NCBI GenBank assembly: GCA_016200135.1
Contig: JACQFI010000033.1
Span: forward strand, 98,606-162,605
From: Planctomycetota bacterium
GTDB taxonomy: Bacteria > Planctomycetota > SZUA-567 > H5-PLA8
Reading direction: 5' to 3'
Length of the DNA stretch: 64,000 nt
Shown piece by piece: positions 8,778-18,216 of the stretch. The notes under the pieces are model-generated. The model had not been told where the DNA came from. It saw only the letters and a program-made list of their open reading frames with translations, and searched no databases. The translations under genes were made by a program, and so were the position numbers. The first letter of the stretch is position 1; each line of letters begins with the position of its first letter.

Positions 8778-11700
8778 ATGAAGATCCAGGGCGATCTCAA
8801 CCCCAGCAGCCTCTGCGAACTGTTCAAGAACCTCTCCGACCAGCGTGCCACGGGGATTCTCTCCGTGTACTCGCCGATGGGCGAGAAACACATCGCGCTG
8901 TCGCGCGGCGAGATTGCCATCTATTCCGACCGGCTATCCGAACGGACGCGCATCGGCGATCTGCTGGTCGCGCGCGGAAAGCTGACCGAGGAAAAGCTTG
9001 GCGAGGCCTTGCGCCTGCAGCGCAACAGCGAGAAGCGCATCCAGCTCGGCGCGCTGCTGGTCGAGAAGTCCTTTATCACCAAGGACGAGATCAACGAAGC
9101 CGTCAAATTTCAGCTCGAAGAGGAGATTTGCGATCTCTTCACGTACAAGAACGCATCCTTTGAGTTCGACAGCGCCCGGCGGCCCGAGGAACTGGAGGGC
9201 GAATTCTCCGAGGAAGACGGCGGCCAGGCCTTTGTGCACCGCCTCTCCATCGATCCCCAGGCGCTGATTCTCGAGTCCTCACGGCGCATCGACGACTGGA
9301 AACTGTTCGAAGAGCGCCTGCCCTCGCCTTACCTATGCTTCCGCGTCAGCGGCAAGGGCGAAGATGCGAAGGCGAAGGCCAGCCCCGTAACGCAGCGGGT
9401 GCTCAAGCTGCTGCGCGAAGGCCGCACCCTTGAAACGGTGGTCAAGCTTTCCTGCTTGGGCCGCTTCAACGCGTACAAAACGATCATCCGCTATCTCGAC
9501 GACGGCTGGGTGATCCCCTGTCCGGCCTCGGACCTGCGGTTTCTGGCCAGCGACCATCGCTCGCAAGAACGCTACGCGGACGCGCTGTACATCTACCGCC
9601 GCCTGCTGGAACTGTCCGAGGATGAGACCGAGCGGAAAGAGATCGAAAGCAACATCGAGGACACGGTCGAGGCCATCCTGCGGGCACAGGCGGCGGGCCG
9701 GCGGCCGGAAGGGATCGAGTTCCTCAGCCACAAGGGCGCCGCGGCGGCGTACAAGCGCCGGCAGCGCATCTTCCGGATTTTTCTCGGCGCGGCGGCGCTT
9801 GTCAGTGTCGTGGCGAGTTTCTGGTTCTGGCTGCGGGCGCAACGCCACGATCCGCCGCCGGAAGCCTACCGCACGGCGATGGAACAGGTGGACGTGGCGC
9901 TGGCCGAAGAACGCTACGAAGACGCGATCATCATCTGGCATCAATTCTATGTCATACATTGCGATCCCGAGTCGGACCTGGGGAAGCTCGTGCACGCCCG
10001 GCTCGACAGCCTGTACTCGAAATACAACCGCCAGGTCGAGTTCCTGAAGGCGCAGGCGGAGTTCCTCGAAAAGGCGGGCAAGCTGGACGAGGCCGAGGCC
10101 ACGTACAGTAAACTCAAGAAGGAATGCCCCGAGAACCGCTACGCCGATGAGATCGAGAAGGCCCTGGACGGGCTCCAAGCCAAGCGCGAAGAGCTGAGAA
10201 AACAGGCGACGCTGGAGACGTGGCGGCAGAAACTCGCCGCGGCGCTCGAACTCGAGAAGCGCAAGGTCTACGACCAGGCGCGCGAAGATCTGCTCAAGAC
10301 GTCCGAAGGCGCGGCGGCGGGCAGCGACGTGCGGCGGCAGGCCGAGGAGGCGCTCGCGCGCATCCAAACCGTCTCCGGTCGAATCCGGGACCAGTACCAG
10401 ATCGGGCTCGACCAGCTTCGCGAACGCCAGGCGGACAAGGCGCTCGCCACGTTCGACGCGACGGTGTCCGAGTGGCCCGAGAACGAATGGGCCATCAAGG
10501 CGCGGCAGCAGGCGGCGACGCTCCGCGAGAAGCAACAGCGGATCCGCGAAGACGTGGCCGCGGCCAAGGCGAGCGAAGGGCGCGGCGAAGCCGCCGAGGC
10601 GCTGCAAATCTACGAGCGCCTGGCGAAGGATTACCCCGATTTTCAGGAGGTACAGGACCTCGCGCCCAAGATGGAGCAGCTCGGCGCGAAACTTCACAAC
10701 GCGGGCGATCTGCTCGCCAAGGCCCAGGCCGCGGAGAAGGCCGGCAATCACGACCAGGCGCGCGACCTGTTCGGCCAGCTTTTGCGCTCGCACCGCCGCT
10801 TTCTGGCAACCCAGAACGCCGCCATCCCCATGGCCTTGAACTCGACGCCCACCGGCGCGTCCGTGAGCCTGGGCGGGAAGTCCGCGGGGAAGACGCCGTT
10901 GCGGCTGGAGGTCCCGGCGGACGAAGAGTTCTCGCTAAAGATCGAACTCCCCGGCTTTGCCACGCTGGTCAAGAAGATCCGCCGCATCGAGCCCGACGAC
11001 CTGGACGCGACGGTCCGGCTGGAACGCGCGGCGGTGAACGTGCTCCCGCTGCCCGATCCCATGGCCGGTCCGCCCAGCCTGATCGAAGGCGTGCTGTACC
11101 TTTCTTCGGGACAGGTCGTTATGGCCACGGACCCGGACGGCGCCAAGACGCGCTGGACCAGCAAGAAGATCGTGGACGAGATCGCGGCCAAAAACCTCGA
11201 ACAGGAACGCCTGCAGATCGGCACCCAGGAGAATTGGTGGCACCTGCAAGCGGCGCCTGAAAACATCGGCGGCGGGAACGTGGCCGTAACGACGCCGCTG
11301 CACGAGGTCGTCGCGCTCGCCGCGGCCAACGGCACCTCGCAACAGCTCATCAAGCTGCCATCCGAGCCCATGGGCGCGCCCGGGCTGGAAGGCAACGGCA
11401 TTGCGGCGGGAAAGAACCTGCTTGCGCTGGTCTTCGCCGACGGCATGGCGCGCGTATACGATTGTTCCGCGCCCAAACAACCCCTGTGGGAACATCCCAT
11501 CGACGACGCCAAAGCGCCCCACAACATTCCCGCGGCGGGTATTCTCCCCGCGGGCGCCGGACAGTTCGGAACCGTCTCGCGCGGGGGCGTGCTCGCGGTC
11601 TGGGAGACCTCGCAAGGCAAGAAGCGCTGGAGCCTCGCGCTCGAGACGGAGGTGGTCGCGGCGTTCGGAGCGCCGCCGGAGCTGCGCGAAAGCGGGTCCG

Positions 11701-12128
11701 CGCCTGCCGCGTTGATCACGGGCAAGGGGACCGTGGTCGCCGTGGACCTGGCGCGCGGACAGAAACTGTGGGAGATGCCCGCGGTTCAGCCGCAGGAACG
11801 CGCGGTGGCGGCCAGCGTGGGCTCGAAAGGCATCTACGTGCTTACGCGCGACGGCATGTTGCGGCGCTTTTCCCGCGGCCCGGCCGTGGGCAACCCCAAG
11901 GCGGATTGGGAGAAGCCCCTGGACGACATGGGCCCCGCGCTCGATGAGAACGGCCGGACGGTGTTCGTGGGCACGAACTCGCAGCAGGTCTACGCGCTTT
12001 CGGCGGACACGGGCAAGGAACTCTGGCGCTACAAGTGCAGCGGCCGGCCCTTAAGCGTCTGCGTGCTTGGTAAGTACGTCTACGTGGCCACCTCCGACGC
12101 CAAACTGGTCATCCTCGGCGCAGAATAG
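8778..12128 (+). CDS. DUF4388-TM-coiled coil-PEGA-beta-propeller protein
   Basis: This 1116-residue protein starts with a DUF4388 (PATAN-type) domain, MKIQGDLNPSSLCELFKNLS, found in bacterial signalling and gliding-related proteins. A helical region holding two repeats (RIGDLLVARGKLT and QLGALLVEKSFIT) resembles the type II secretion GspE N-terminal domain. A transmembrane helix lies at about 331-353. Then come roughly 320 residues of charged coiled coil or TPR-like helices, a PEGA domain at about 685-745 (LNSTPTGASVSLGGKSAGKTPLRL cut here at its key glycines), and a C-terminal PQQ-like propeller (blades ending ALSADTGKELWRYK). It probably senses or organises something at the envelope, which is inference. 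Its stop is 1 bp from that of the convergent prkA. Confidence 0.8.
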   Translation: MKIQGDLNPSSLCELFKNLSDQRATGILSVYSPMGEKHIALSRGEIAIYSDRLSERTRIGDLLVARGKLTEEKLGEALRLQRNSEKRIQLGALLVEKSFITKDEINEAVKFQLEEEICDLFTYKNASFEFDSARRPEELEGEFSEEDGGQAFVHRLSIDPQALILESSRRIDDWKLFEERLPSPYLCFRVSGKGEDAKAKASPVTQRVLKLLREGRTLETVVKLSCLGRFNAYKTIIRYLDDGWVIPCPASDLRFLASDHRSQERYADALYIYRRLLELSEDETERKEIESNIEDTVEAILRAQAAGRRPEGIEFLSHKGAAAAYKRRQRIFRIFLGAAALVSVVASFWFWLRAQRHDPPPEAYRTAMEQVDVALAEERYEDAIIIWHQFYVIHCDPESDLGKLVHARLDSLYSKYNRQVEFLKAQAEFLEKAGKLDEAEATYSKLKKECPENRYADEIEKALDGLQAKREELRKQATLETWRQKLAAALELEKRKVYDQAREDLLKTSEGAAAGSDVRRQAEEALARIQTVSGRIRDQYQIGLDQLRERQADKALATFDATVSEWPENEWAIKARQQAATLREKQQRIREDVAAAKASEGRGEAAEALQIYERLAKDYPDFQEVQDLAPKMEQLGAKLHNAGDLLAKAQAAEKAGNHDQARDLFGQLLRSHRRFLATQNAAIPMALNSTPTGASVSLGGKSAGKTPLRLEVPADEEFSLKIELPGFATLVKKIRRIEPDDLDATVRLERAAVNVLPLPDPMAGPPSLIEGVLYLSSGQVVMATDPDGAKTRWTSKKIVDEIAAKNLEQERLQIGTQENWWHLQAAPENIGGGNVAVTTPLHEVVALAAANGTSQQLIKLPSEPMGAPGLEGNGIAAGKNLLALVFADGMARVYDCSAPKQPLWEHPIDDAKAPHNIPAAGILPAGAGQFGTVSRGGVLAVWETSQGKKRWSLALETEVVAAFGAPPELRESGSAPAALITGKGTVVAVDLARGQKLWEMPAVQPQERAVAASVGSKGIYVLTRDGMLRRFSRGPAVGNPKADWEKPLDDMGPALDENGRTVFVGTNSQQVYALSADTGKELWRYKCSGRPLSVCVLGKYVYVATSDAKLVILGAE

Positions 12129-12129
12129 C

Positions 12130-14397
12130 CTATTTGTTCTCGTCGGCCAGCTTGCGCAGGACAAAGCTGATCGCTTCCCGGCCGCAGTGCTCGCAATACC
12201 CGTATTTCTCGCGCATGTTCTTGAGCGTGCGGTCGACCCGCGGCCGGTCGGCCGGCGGTATGAGGGCGTCGTCCTCGCTGCCCGAAGCCAGCACGTAGCG
12301 CGCCAGAGTCTCTAGGCCCTTCTGCTTCTCCTTATAGTAACTTTCGCGCAGCTTGGCGATCAGATCGGGGAAGATCTCACTGTAGACGAGCTTCTCCTTC
12401 AGGTGCTCCAGCGAATAGGCGGCGATCTTGGTGATCAGGTTCCGGCGGAACGCGTCGGGAGATTCCTTGAGGGTGACGAGCTTCTCCAGGCCGCGCATGG
12501 CGTCCTCGCTGGGGTCCTCAAACGCGCCGGTCCGCTCGTTCTGCAGCTTCTCGCTCGCGACGTAGGCCCGCACGTGGCGGAAGTAATCGTCCACCCGGCG
12601 CCCGAATTCGCTGAGCTCCACGAGTTCCATGGAATCGTAGATCTCGACAGAGACCCAGCGGTAGTATTGCTCGCGCGCCAAGTCCAGGAAGTTCTGCGTG
12701 TCGTGATAGCCCTCGTCGGGTTCCAGCCGCAGGAAATCGTAAATCGTGCGGTCCTTGAGCAGTTCCTTGATCGCGGTGAACGCGGCCAGCGGCGAGAGAC
12801 AGCGGTGCTCGGGAGAGTTGGCGGCTTCCGCGAGCAGGGCCATCATCTCGCGCGCCGACGCGCCGCGCCGGCCTTCGTAGGCGGCGCAGGTGAAGTTCTC
12901 GAATTCCGCGGTCGCGTCCGCGTGTTCTTCTTTAAGCTGCGGGATCGCGGAGAGCAGCGACCGTTTTTGCTCGGTATTCAGGCTGTCGGAGGTGACGCCT
13001 TCGCTGTAGAGCCGGGCCTTATCGAGCGGCGAGAGTCCGCGGATGATGCCCGCAAGGTCGCCCTCGTAATGCTCGGGGTCGGGCTTGCGCAGCCGCGACA
13101 TCACGGCCCAGATCGCGGCGACATCGAGCGTGTGCGGCGCGACGTGGCGGCCGCCGGCGATTTCATTGAGGTAGTCGCGGTAGACCTCGCGTTCCTTGCG
13201 CCAATCCAACAGGTACCCGAAGCGCACGAGTTCGATGCGGCCCTTAAAACTCGTCCAGTCCGGATTGGCCTTGAACGCGGAGAGGTACTTCTCGTTGGCG
13301 GTGCCGAACATGACGACGTTGAGAAACGCAAGCGTTCCGGGCAGAGAGATGGTCCCGCGCTCGCAGGTGGTCAGCAGATACTTGTTGAGTTCGAGCGGGC
13401 GCTTGAGGATGTCGGAGTATTCCACCATGCCGCCGCAGGCATCGATGAGGTCGCCGGACAGATCCTGAAGTTGCAGGCCGTGCAGCACCGGCGGGAGAGT
13501 GACGCCGCGGTCGAAAGTCATGGGGCGCACGGTGGCATCCACATGCTGCTGCGGTTCGATGACCACCGCGCCCGTGCGGTAGCGCCTCGAGATAAAATAA
13601 CGTTCGACCTGCACGTGCCGGAACACCTTGAGCAGGTCGCCCCGATAAGCCGTAAGCAGCGCGTCGAAAATGGCCTTGCTCTTGGTCGAGAGCGCGCCTT
13701 CGCGGAGAAAATCGCCCTTCAGTTGTTCGGCGTGCAGAGTGTTCTTGGGCAGGCCCGCCAGAAGCGTGTCGAGGAGCTTTGCGCGCTCGACTTTGGGGAT
13801 CAGAAAGATGGGGTTCTCGCGCAGTTCGCACGGAACTTTGCAGGCGATCAGATTCTCGTCGATGAAGGCGAGCGTATCTTTGGGGATCTCGGACTTCGTG
13901 GCGCCGAACCCGAGCTGGCCCTTCCCTTCCGTGCGCTCGGTAAAGATCCAGTTGAAGCGGAAGAGCGCGCCTTCGTCCGTGTGCGAGTATTGCTCCATGG
14001 CCATCAGCATGAGTTCGATGAAGGTGGATTTACCGGAACCGTTGGGGCCGTGCATCATGATCAGGCGGTCGGCCATGCCCGTGGCGGAGAAGCGCCGCAG
14101 AAGATCGTGGATGGTCCGCTGGACGTCTTCGTGGCCCACCAGTTTGTCGACTTTGTCGAACGGCGCGTCGAAGAGTTTGAAGCGTTTGAGCTTCTGCGCG
14201 CCCGGCTGCGAGATCTCTGCGGTCCCAAACCGCTCGTAGCATTCGAGCATGTACTGCGGCGCGTTCCGCCCAAGCTTTAGCGGGTTCGCGCAAAAGGCGT
14301 CCAGGTACTGCCGGAACGAAAGGATTCGTTTCTCGCCTTCAAAGGCTTTCTGCGAAGCGTCGGTCGAGTTCAGCAAGAAGGATTCAAGATCGAGCAT
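12130..14397 (-). CDS. prkA: PrkA-type serine protein kinase / AAA+ protein
   Basis: The 755-residue protein matches PrkA: an N-terminal FRQYLDAFCANP segment, Walker A GPNGSGKST at about 117-125, the GATKSEIPKD region, and a PrkA C-terminal domain. It ends with a CEHCGREA pair that may bind metal. PrkA homologues are AAA+ proteins linked to stress, sporulation or nitrogen starvation. Kinase or protease activity has been claimed for different members. It is longer than the roughly 630-residue Bacillus protein. The chosen ATG has GGGAG eight bases upstream, and one ten codons earlier lacks this. The usual partners YeaH and SpoVR are not nearby. Confidence 0.9.
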   Translation of the reverse strand: MLDLESFLLNSTDASQKAFEGEKRILSFRQYLDAFCANPLKLGRNAPQYMLECYERFGTAEISQPGAQKLKRFKLFDAPFDKVDKLVGHEDVQRTIHDLLRRFSATGMADRLIMMHGPNGSGKSTFIELMLMAMEQYSHTDEGALFRFNWIFTERTEGKGQLGFGATKSEIPKDTLAFIDENLIACKVPCELRENPIFLIPKVERAKLLDTLLAGLPKNTLHAEQLKGDFLREGALSTKSKAIFDALLTAYRGDLLKVFRHVQVERYFISRRYRTGAVVIEPQQHVDATVRPMTFDRGVTLPPVLHGLQLQDLSGDLIDACGGMVEYSDILKRPLELNKYLLTTCERGTISLPGTLAFLNVVMFGTANEKYLSAFKANPDWTSFKGRIELVRFGYLLDWRKEREVYRDYLNEIAGGRHVAPHTLDVAAIWAVMSRLRKPDPEHYEGDLAGIIRGLSPLDKARLYSEGVTSDSLNTEQKRSLLSAIPQLKEEHADATAEFENFTCAAYEGRRGASAREMMALLAEAANSPEHRCLSPLAAFTAIKELLKDRTIYDFLRLEPDEGYHDTQNFLDLAREQYYRWVSVEIYDSMELVELSEFGRRVDDYFRHVRAYVASEKLQNERTGAFEDPSEDAMRGLEKLVTLKESPDAFRRNLITKIAAYSLEHLKEKLVYSEIFPDLIAKLRESYYKEKQKGLETLARYVLASGSEDDALIPPADRPRVDRTLKNMREKYGYCEHCGREAISFVLRKLADENK

Positions 14398-14581
14398 GTG
14401 GGGCTCCCAGGCTCTTTGCGCGGCCAACTCTTCCCATGGGTAGGCTTATCCCACGTCCGGCCAAGCGCAAGAAGATCGGACGCGTGCAGCGCAGGAATCG
14501 GGCTTTTGCCGCTCACCATCGGGGTCCATGCGGTATATTTCCATCCGGTCGCGCATCCGCTTGGGCACATCGGAACCTTTC

Positions 14582-17500
14582 ATGGCCTCCACGGCAGTCT
14601 GGCTTCTCTTTTTTCTTTCTGGCGCTTGCGGGCTGATCTACGAGGTCCTCTGGACGAGGCACCTCGGCCTGATCCTCGGCAACACGACCTATAGCCTCTC
14701 GGCGGTGCTGAGCGCGTTCATGGCCGGCCTCGCGCTGGGAAGTTACCTGGCCGGCCGCTGGCTCGAACGGCGGCTGGCGCGCGGGCCGGTCAAACTCCTG
14801 CGCGTGTACGGCGTGCTGGAGTGCGCCATCGGCCTCTACTGCGCGCTGCTGCCGTGGCTCTTCGATGCCGTCGCCCCGGTTTATGCGGGCATGTACGGCG
14901 AAGCCGGCAGCGCGGCCCTGGCACCCGCGCGCTTCATGCTCTCTTTTCTACTGCTGCTCGTCCCGACCACCTGCATGGGCGCGACGCTGCCGGTGCTCTC
15001 GCAGTTCATGACGCGCACGCCGCTGGGCCTCTCGCGCGCCGCGGGCACGCTCTATGCCGTGAATACCTTCGGCGCGGTCGCGGGCGCGGCGGGGGCCGGC
15101 TTTATCCTGCTGCCCTGGCTCGGGCGCTCCGAGACCAACGGCGCGGCCGTGGCCGGCAACCTAATACTTGGCCTGCTCGCCTTGCTCGTCTCCCGCTGGG
15201 CGCCCGCAACGGAGGCCGAAGCCGCGCCGGCTGGGAATGCGGCTGCCACCGCGGCCCCGAAGAATGCCGTTGAACTGCAGCCGGAAGCGAACGCGGGCCG
15301 CGTGGCCGCGCTCGCATTCGGCATCACGGGATTCGCCGCGATGTCCACCCAGATCGGCTGGACGCGCGCGCTCTCGCTGTCCATCGGATCGTCCACGTAT
15401 GCCTTCAGCCTCATCGTCGCGGTATTCATCCTGGGACTGGCGCTGGGCGGAACGTGGGGCGCGCGGGTGGCCGCAAAGTTGAAGGATCCCGCAGGTTCGC
15501 TCGCGTTCGTGCTGCTGCTCATCGGACTCTTCTGCATGGCGCTGGTGACGCTGCTGGGCATGGGCCCGGTGCTCTTCTTCTGGCTCATCGCCGTGGCGAG
15601 CCAATGGAGTTTTCCGGTGCTGATGCTGGTCGAGGCCCTCGGGATCGCGCTGCTGTTGCTCGTGCCTACTTTTTTGATGGGCGCGACGATGCCGCTCACG
15701 CTGCAGGCGGTGCAGCCGCGCGCCCAACCGATCGGCGGCGCCGGGCGCATGGTAGGCACCCTGTACGCGATCAACACGGCGGGCTCCATCCTAGGCAGCC
15801 TGGCGGGCGGACTGCTGCTGCTGCCGCTGATCCAGATCCAGAGCACGCTGCAAGTCAGCGCGGCGCTTTACGCGTTGCCGGGCTTGGCCCTCTTCTTTCA
15901 TTCGCAGGCCCGGCGCTCGAAGAAGGCGCTGCTCTTGGCGGGCGGCATCGTGGTGGCCACGCTGGTCTTCGCCTGCACGCCGCGTTGGGACCCGCTGCGC
16001 ATGAGTTCGGGCGCGTACCTGTTGCGGAGCCCGGACAAGATCGACGCCGCCCGCGCCGGCCGCTTCGGCGATGCGATCCCGTACGTCTTCGGCTCCGAAG
16101 GGCTCTACTATAAGGAGGGCGTCTCCGCGACGGTCGCGGTGATGAAAACGTCCACGGGGATGCTCACGCTGACCGTGGGCGGCAAGCCCGACGCGACGAG
16201 TGGCCCCGGCAGCGAGGATATGAGCACGCAGGTCGGCCTGACGCTTATCCCCGAACTGCTCCACGCCAACGGCCCCAAGGACGTGCTGGTGATCGGCATG
16301 GGTTCGGGCGTGAGCGCCGGGGCGGCGCTGACTCCGCCGAGCGTCGAGCGCGTGGACGTGGTCGAGATCTCGCCCGAGGTGATGGAGGCGTCGTGGTACT
16401 TCCGCGAATGGAATGGCCTGAAGTACGCGAGCGATGAACACGCTGCGCCACTGGCCGAACCGAAGATTCAGGTGCTGATCAACGACGGGCGCAACCACCT
16501 GCGCCTCACCAGCCGCAGCTACGACGTGATCGCGAGCGAACCGTCGAACCCCTGGATCGCGGGCATCGGCAACCTGTTCACGCGCGAGGCGTTCGAGCTC
16601 TGCCGCAAGCGCCTGAAGCCCGGCGGGATCTTCAGCCAGTGGCTGCACCGCTACCAGATGAGCGAGCGCGAGTTCAAGAGCGTGATGGCGACCTTCGCGG
16701 ACGTCTTTCCGCACATGCAGATCTGGTGCGTGCTGCCGGGCTCCGACTACCTGCTCGTGGGCTCAGAGCAGCCGCTGGAGCAGAAGCCCGCCGCGCTGCT
16801 GGAACGCATGCGCCCGCCCGCGGTGAACGCGTATCTCAAGCGCGTGAACTTCCACGTGCTCGAGGAACTGCTGGCGTGCTTCATGGCCGACCGCGCGCGC
16901 GTGAAAGAACTGTGCGAGAGCGCGGAGATCCACACCGACGACAACATGCTGCTCGAATTCGCCGCGCCGCGCACGCTCTATTTCCGCGGCCCGCCCTACC
17001 CGCTCATGCCCTGGCGCGTCTCGCCGGAACGCATGGCCGGCCTCGCGGAGTTCGCGCCCGCCGAGCGCCGGGCCTTCCAGCGGCGGCTCGACCTGTGCGT
17101 CGCCGGGCGCGCCTGTCTCGACCGCGCCACTGATCACACGGGCTCGTACAAGGACCTCTACGACGTCTCGTTGAGCCTCTCGCCGGGGCTCTTCTGGGCC
17201 GTGCATGAAGAACGACGCATCAAGGCGGAGCAACTGAAGGCCGGCGAGAAAGAGTCCGAGATCGAACCTATCTGGACGCCGGGCTTGTACGACTCCGACC
17301 TGCGCGCTGCGGAGGCGGTTCCACCAAGCGTGGAAGAGCGCCAGGGCCGGCTCGCCAGCGCCCTCGAGAATCTGGGCGCATGGAAATACAAACAGGGCTT
17401 TTACGACGACGCGTTGAAAATCGCGGCCGCGGCGGAGCAGGCGATGGCGAAACGTCCGCAGACGGCCTTGTTAAAAGCACGCATCTACGCGGCGAAGGGA

Positions 17501-18145
17501 GACGTGGACGCATGCATCACCGCCGCCAAGGACGCCGAGGACCGCGGCGCAAACGGCTTGGCCAAAGTGGACGCCGTGGCGGAGGCCTTCCTGCGCGCCA
17601 GGCGCTACAACGACGTCCTTCCCTTTCTGGAAAACTATTTGAGCCAGCAGAACACCACGCGCGATCCCGCCCTGGCCGTGCTGTGGGCGCGCCGCGCCGA
17701 GGCCCTGGTGCGGCTCGACAAGCGCAAGGAGGCGATCGACGCGATCCAGCGGGCGATCGGCATCACCATACGCGAGCCCGCGGTGCATCGCGCGCGCGTC
17801 GAGATGGGCTTGCTCCTGACCGGGCCGGAGGCCCTCGCCGAGGCCGTGCGCGGCTTGGACGCCTTCCGCGCCTTCATCGACCCGCGCAATCCCAAGGAGT
17901 ACTTCGAGTGGGGCGATATGGAACTACGCGTCGCGGATGCACTGAGCGCCGCGGGCCGGTCAGAAGAGGCGCTCGAACACCGCCGCCGCGGGCGCTGCGC
18001 GGCCCATGCCGTCTCCGTGCTGGTTCCCGAGTGCCCGCTCGGCTGGCGGCTGCTGGCCCGCGCCTGGAAGGCCCTGGGCGATCCCGAGGCCGCTAAGCCA
18101 GCCGAAGAAGAAGCGCAGAAGCTCGAAACGCCGCAGCCACAATGA
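14582..18145 (+). CDS. Fused membrane/spermidine-synthase-like protein with TPR tail
   Basis: About 1187 residues. The first 465 are a polytopic membrane domain starting with FFLSGACGLIYEVLWTR, typical of the fused MFS/spermidine-synthase group. A Rossmann-fold aminopropyltransferase-like domain follows from about residue 566 (VLVIGMGSG), with SEPSNPW near 653, where true spermidine synthases have an aspartate in the catalytic loop. The last 270 residues form TPR-like helices. Enzymatic activity in this family is uncertain. An upstream ATG at 14528 is possible, but the family's conserved sequence begins at 14582. It is divergent from prkA. With the decarboxylase and homospermidine synthase at 21-25 kb it may touch polyamine metabolism, which is inference. 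Confidence 0.85.
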   Translation: MASTAVWLLFFLSGACGLIYEVLWTRHLGLILGNTTYSLSAVLSAFMAGLALGSYLAGRWLERRLARGPVKLLRVYGVLECAIGLYCALLPWLFDAVAPVYAGMYGEAGSAALAPARFMLSFLLLLVPTTCMGATLPVLSQFMTRTPLGLSRAAGTLYAVNTFGAVAGAAGAGFILLPWLGRSETNGAAVAGNLILGLLALLVSRWAPATEAEAAPAGNAAATAAPKNAVELQPEANAGRVAALAFGITGFAAMSTQIGWTRALSLSIGSSTYAFSLIVAVFILGLALGGTWGARVAAKLKDPAGSLAFVLLLIGLFCMALVTLLGMGPVLFFWLIAVASQWSFPVLMLVEALGIALLLLVPTFLMGATMPLTLQAVQPRAQPIGGAGRMVGTLYAINTAGSILGSLAGGLLLLPLIQIQSTLQVSAALYALPGLALFFHSQARRSKKALLLAGGIVVATLVFACTPRWDPLRMSSGAYLLRSPDKIDAARAGRFGDAIPYVFGSEGLYYKEGVSATVAVMKTSTGMLTLTVGGKPDATSGPGSEDMSTQVGLTLIPELLHANGPKDVLVIGMGSGVSAGAALTPPSVERVDVVEISPEVMEASWYFREWNGLKYASDEHAAPLAEPKIQVLINDGRNHLRLTSRSYDVIASEPSNPWIAGIGNLFTREAFELCRKRLKPGGIFSQWLHRYQMSEREFKSVMATFADVFPHMQIWCVLPGSDYLLVGSEQPLEQKPAALLERMRPPAVNAYLKRVNFHVLEELLACFMADRARVKELCESAEIHTDDNMLLEFAAPRTLYFRGPPYPLMPWRVSPERMAGLAEFAPAERRAFQRRLDLCVAGRACLDRATDHTGSYKDLYDVSLSLSPGLFWAVHEERRIKAEQLKAGEKESEIEPIWTPGLYDSDLRAAEAVPPSVEERQGRLASALENLGAWKYKQGFYDDALKIAAAAEQAMAKRPQTALLKARIYAAKGDVDACITAAKDAEDRGANGLAKVDAVAEAFLRARRYNDVLPFLENYLSQQNTTRDPALAVLWARRAEALVRLDKRKEAIDAIQRAIGITIREPAVHRARVEMGLLLTGPEALAEAVRGLDAFRAFIDPRNPKEYFEWGDMELRVADALSAAGRSEEALEHRRRGRCAAHAVSVLVPECPLGWRLLARAWKALGDPEAAKPAEEEAQKLETPQPQ

Positions 18146-18216
18146 AGCTGCGCCGCCAGATCGCTCCGCGCGCGCAGTTGTTCCTTACCCGCGCGGCGCT
18201 ATAACCCCTCGAAGCC

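Noticed and set aside
12403..14280. Long open frame on the plus strand opposite prkA
   Set aside because: It is an antisense shadow in high-GC sequence, with no recognisable domains, and lies entirely within the conserved PrkA gene.
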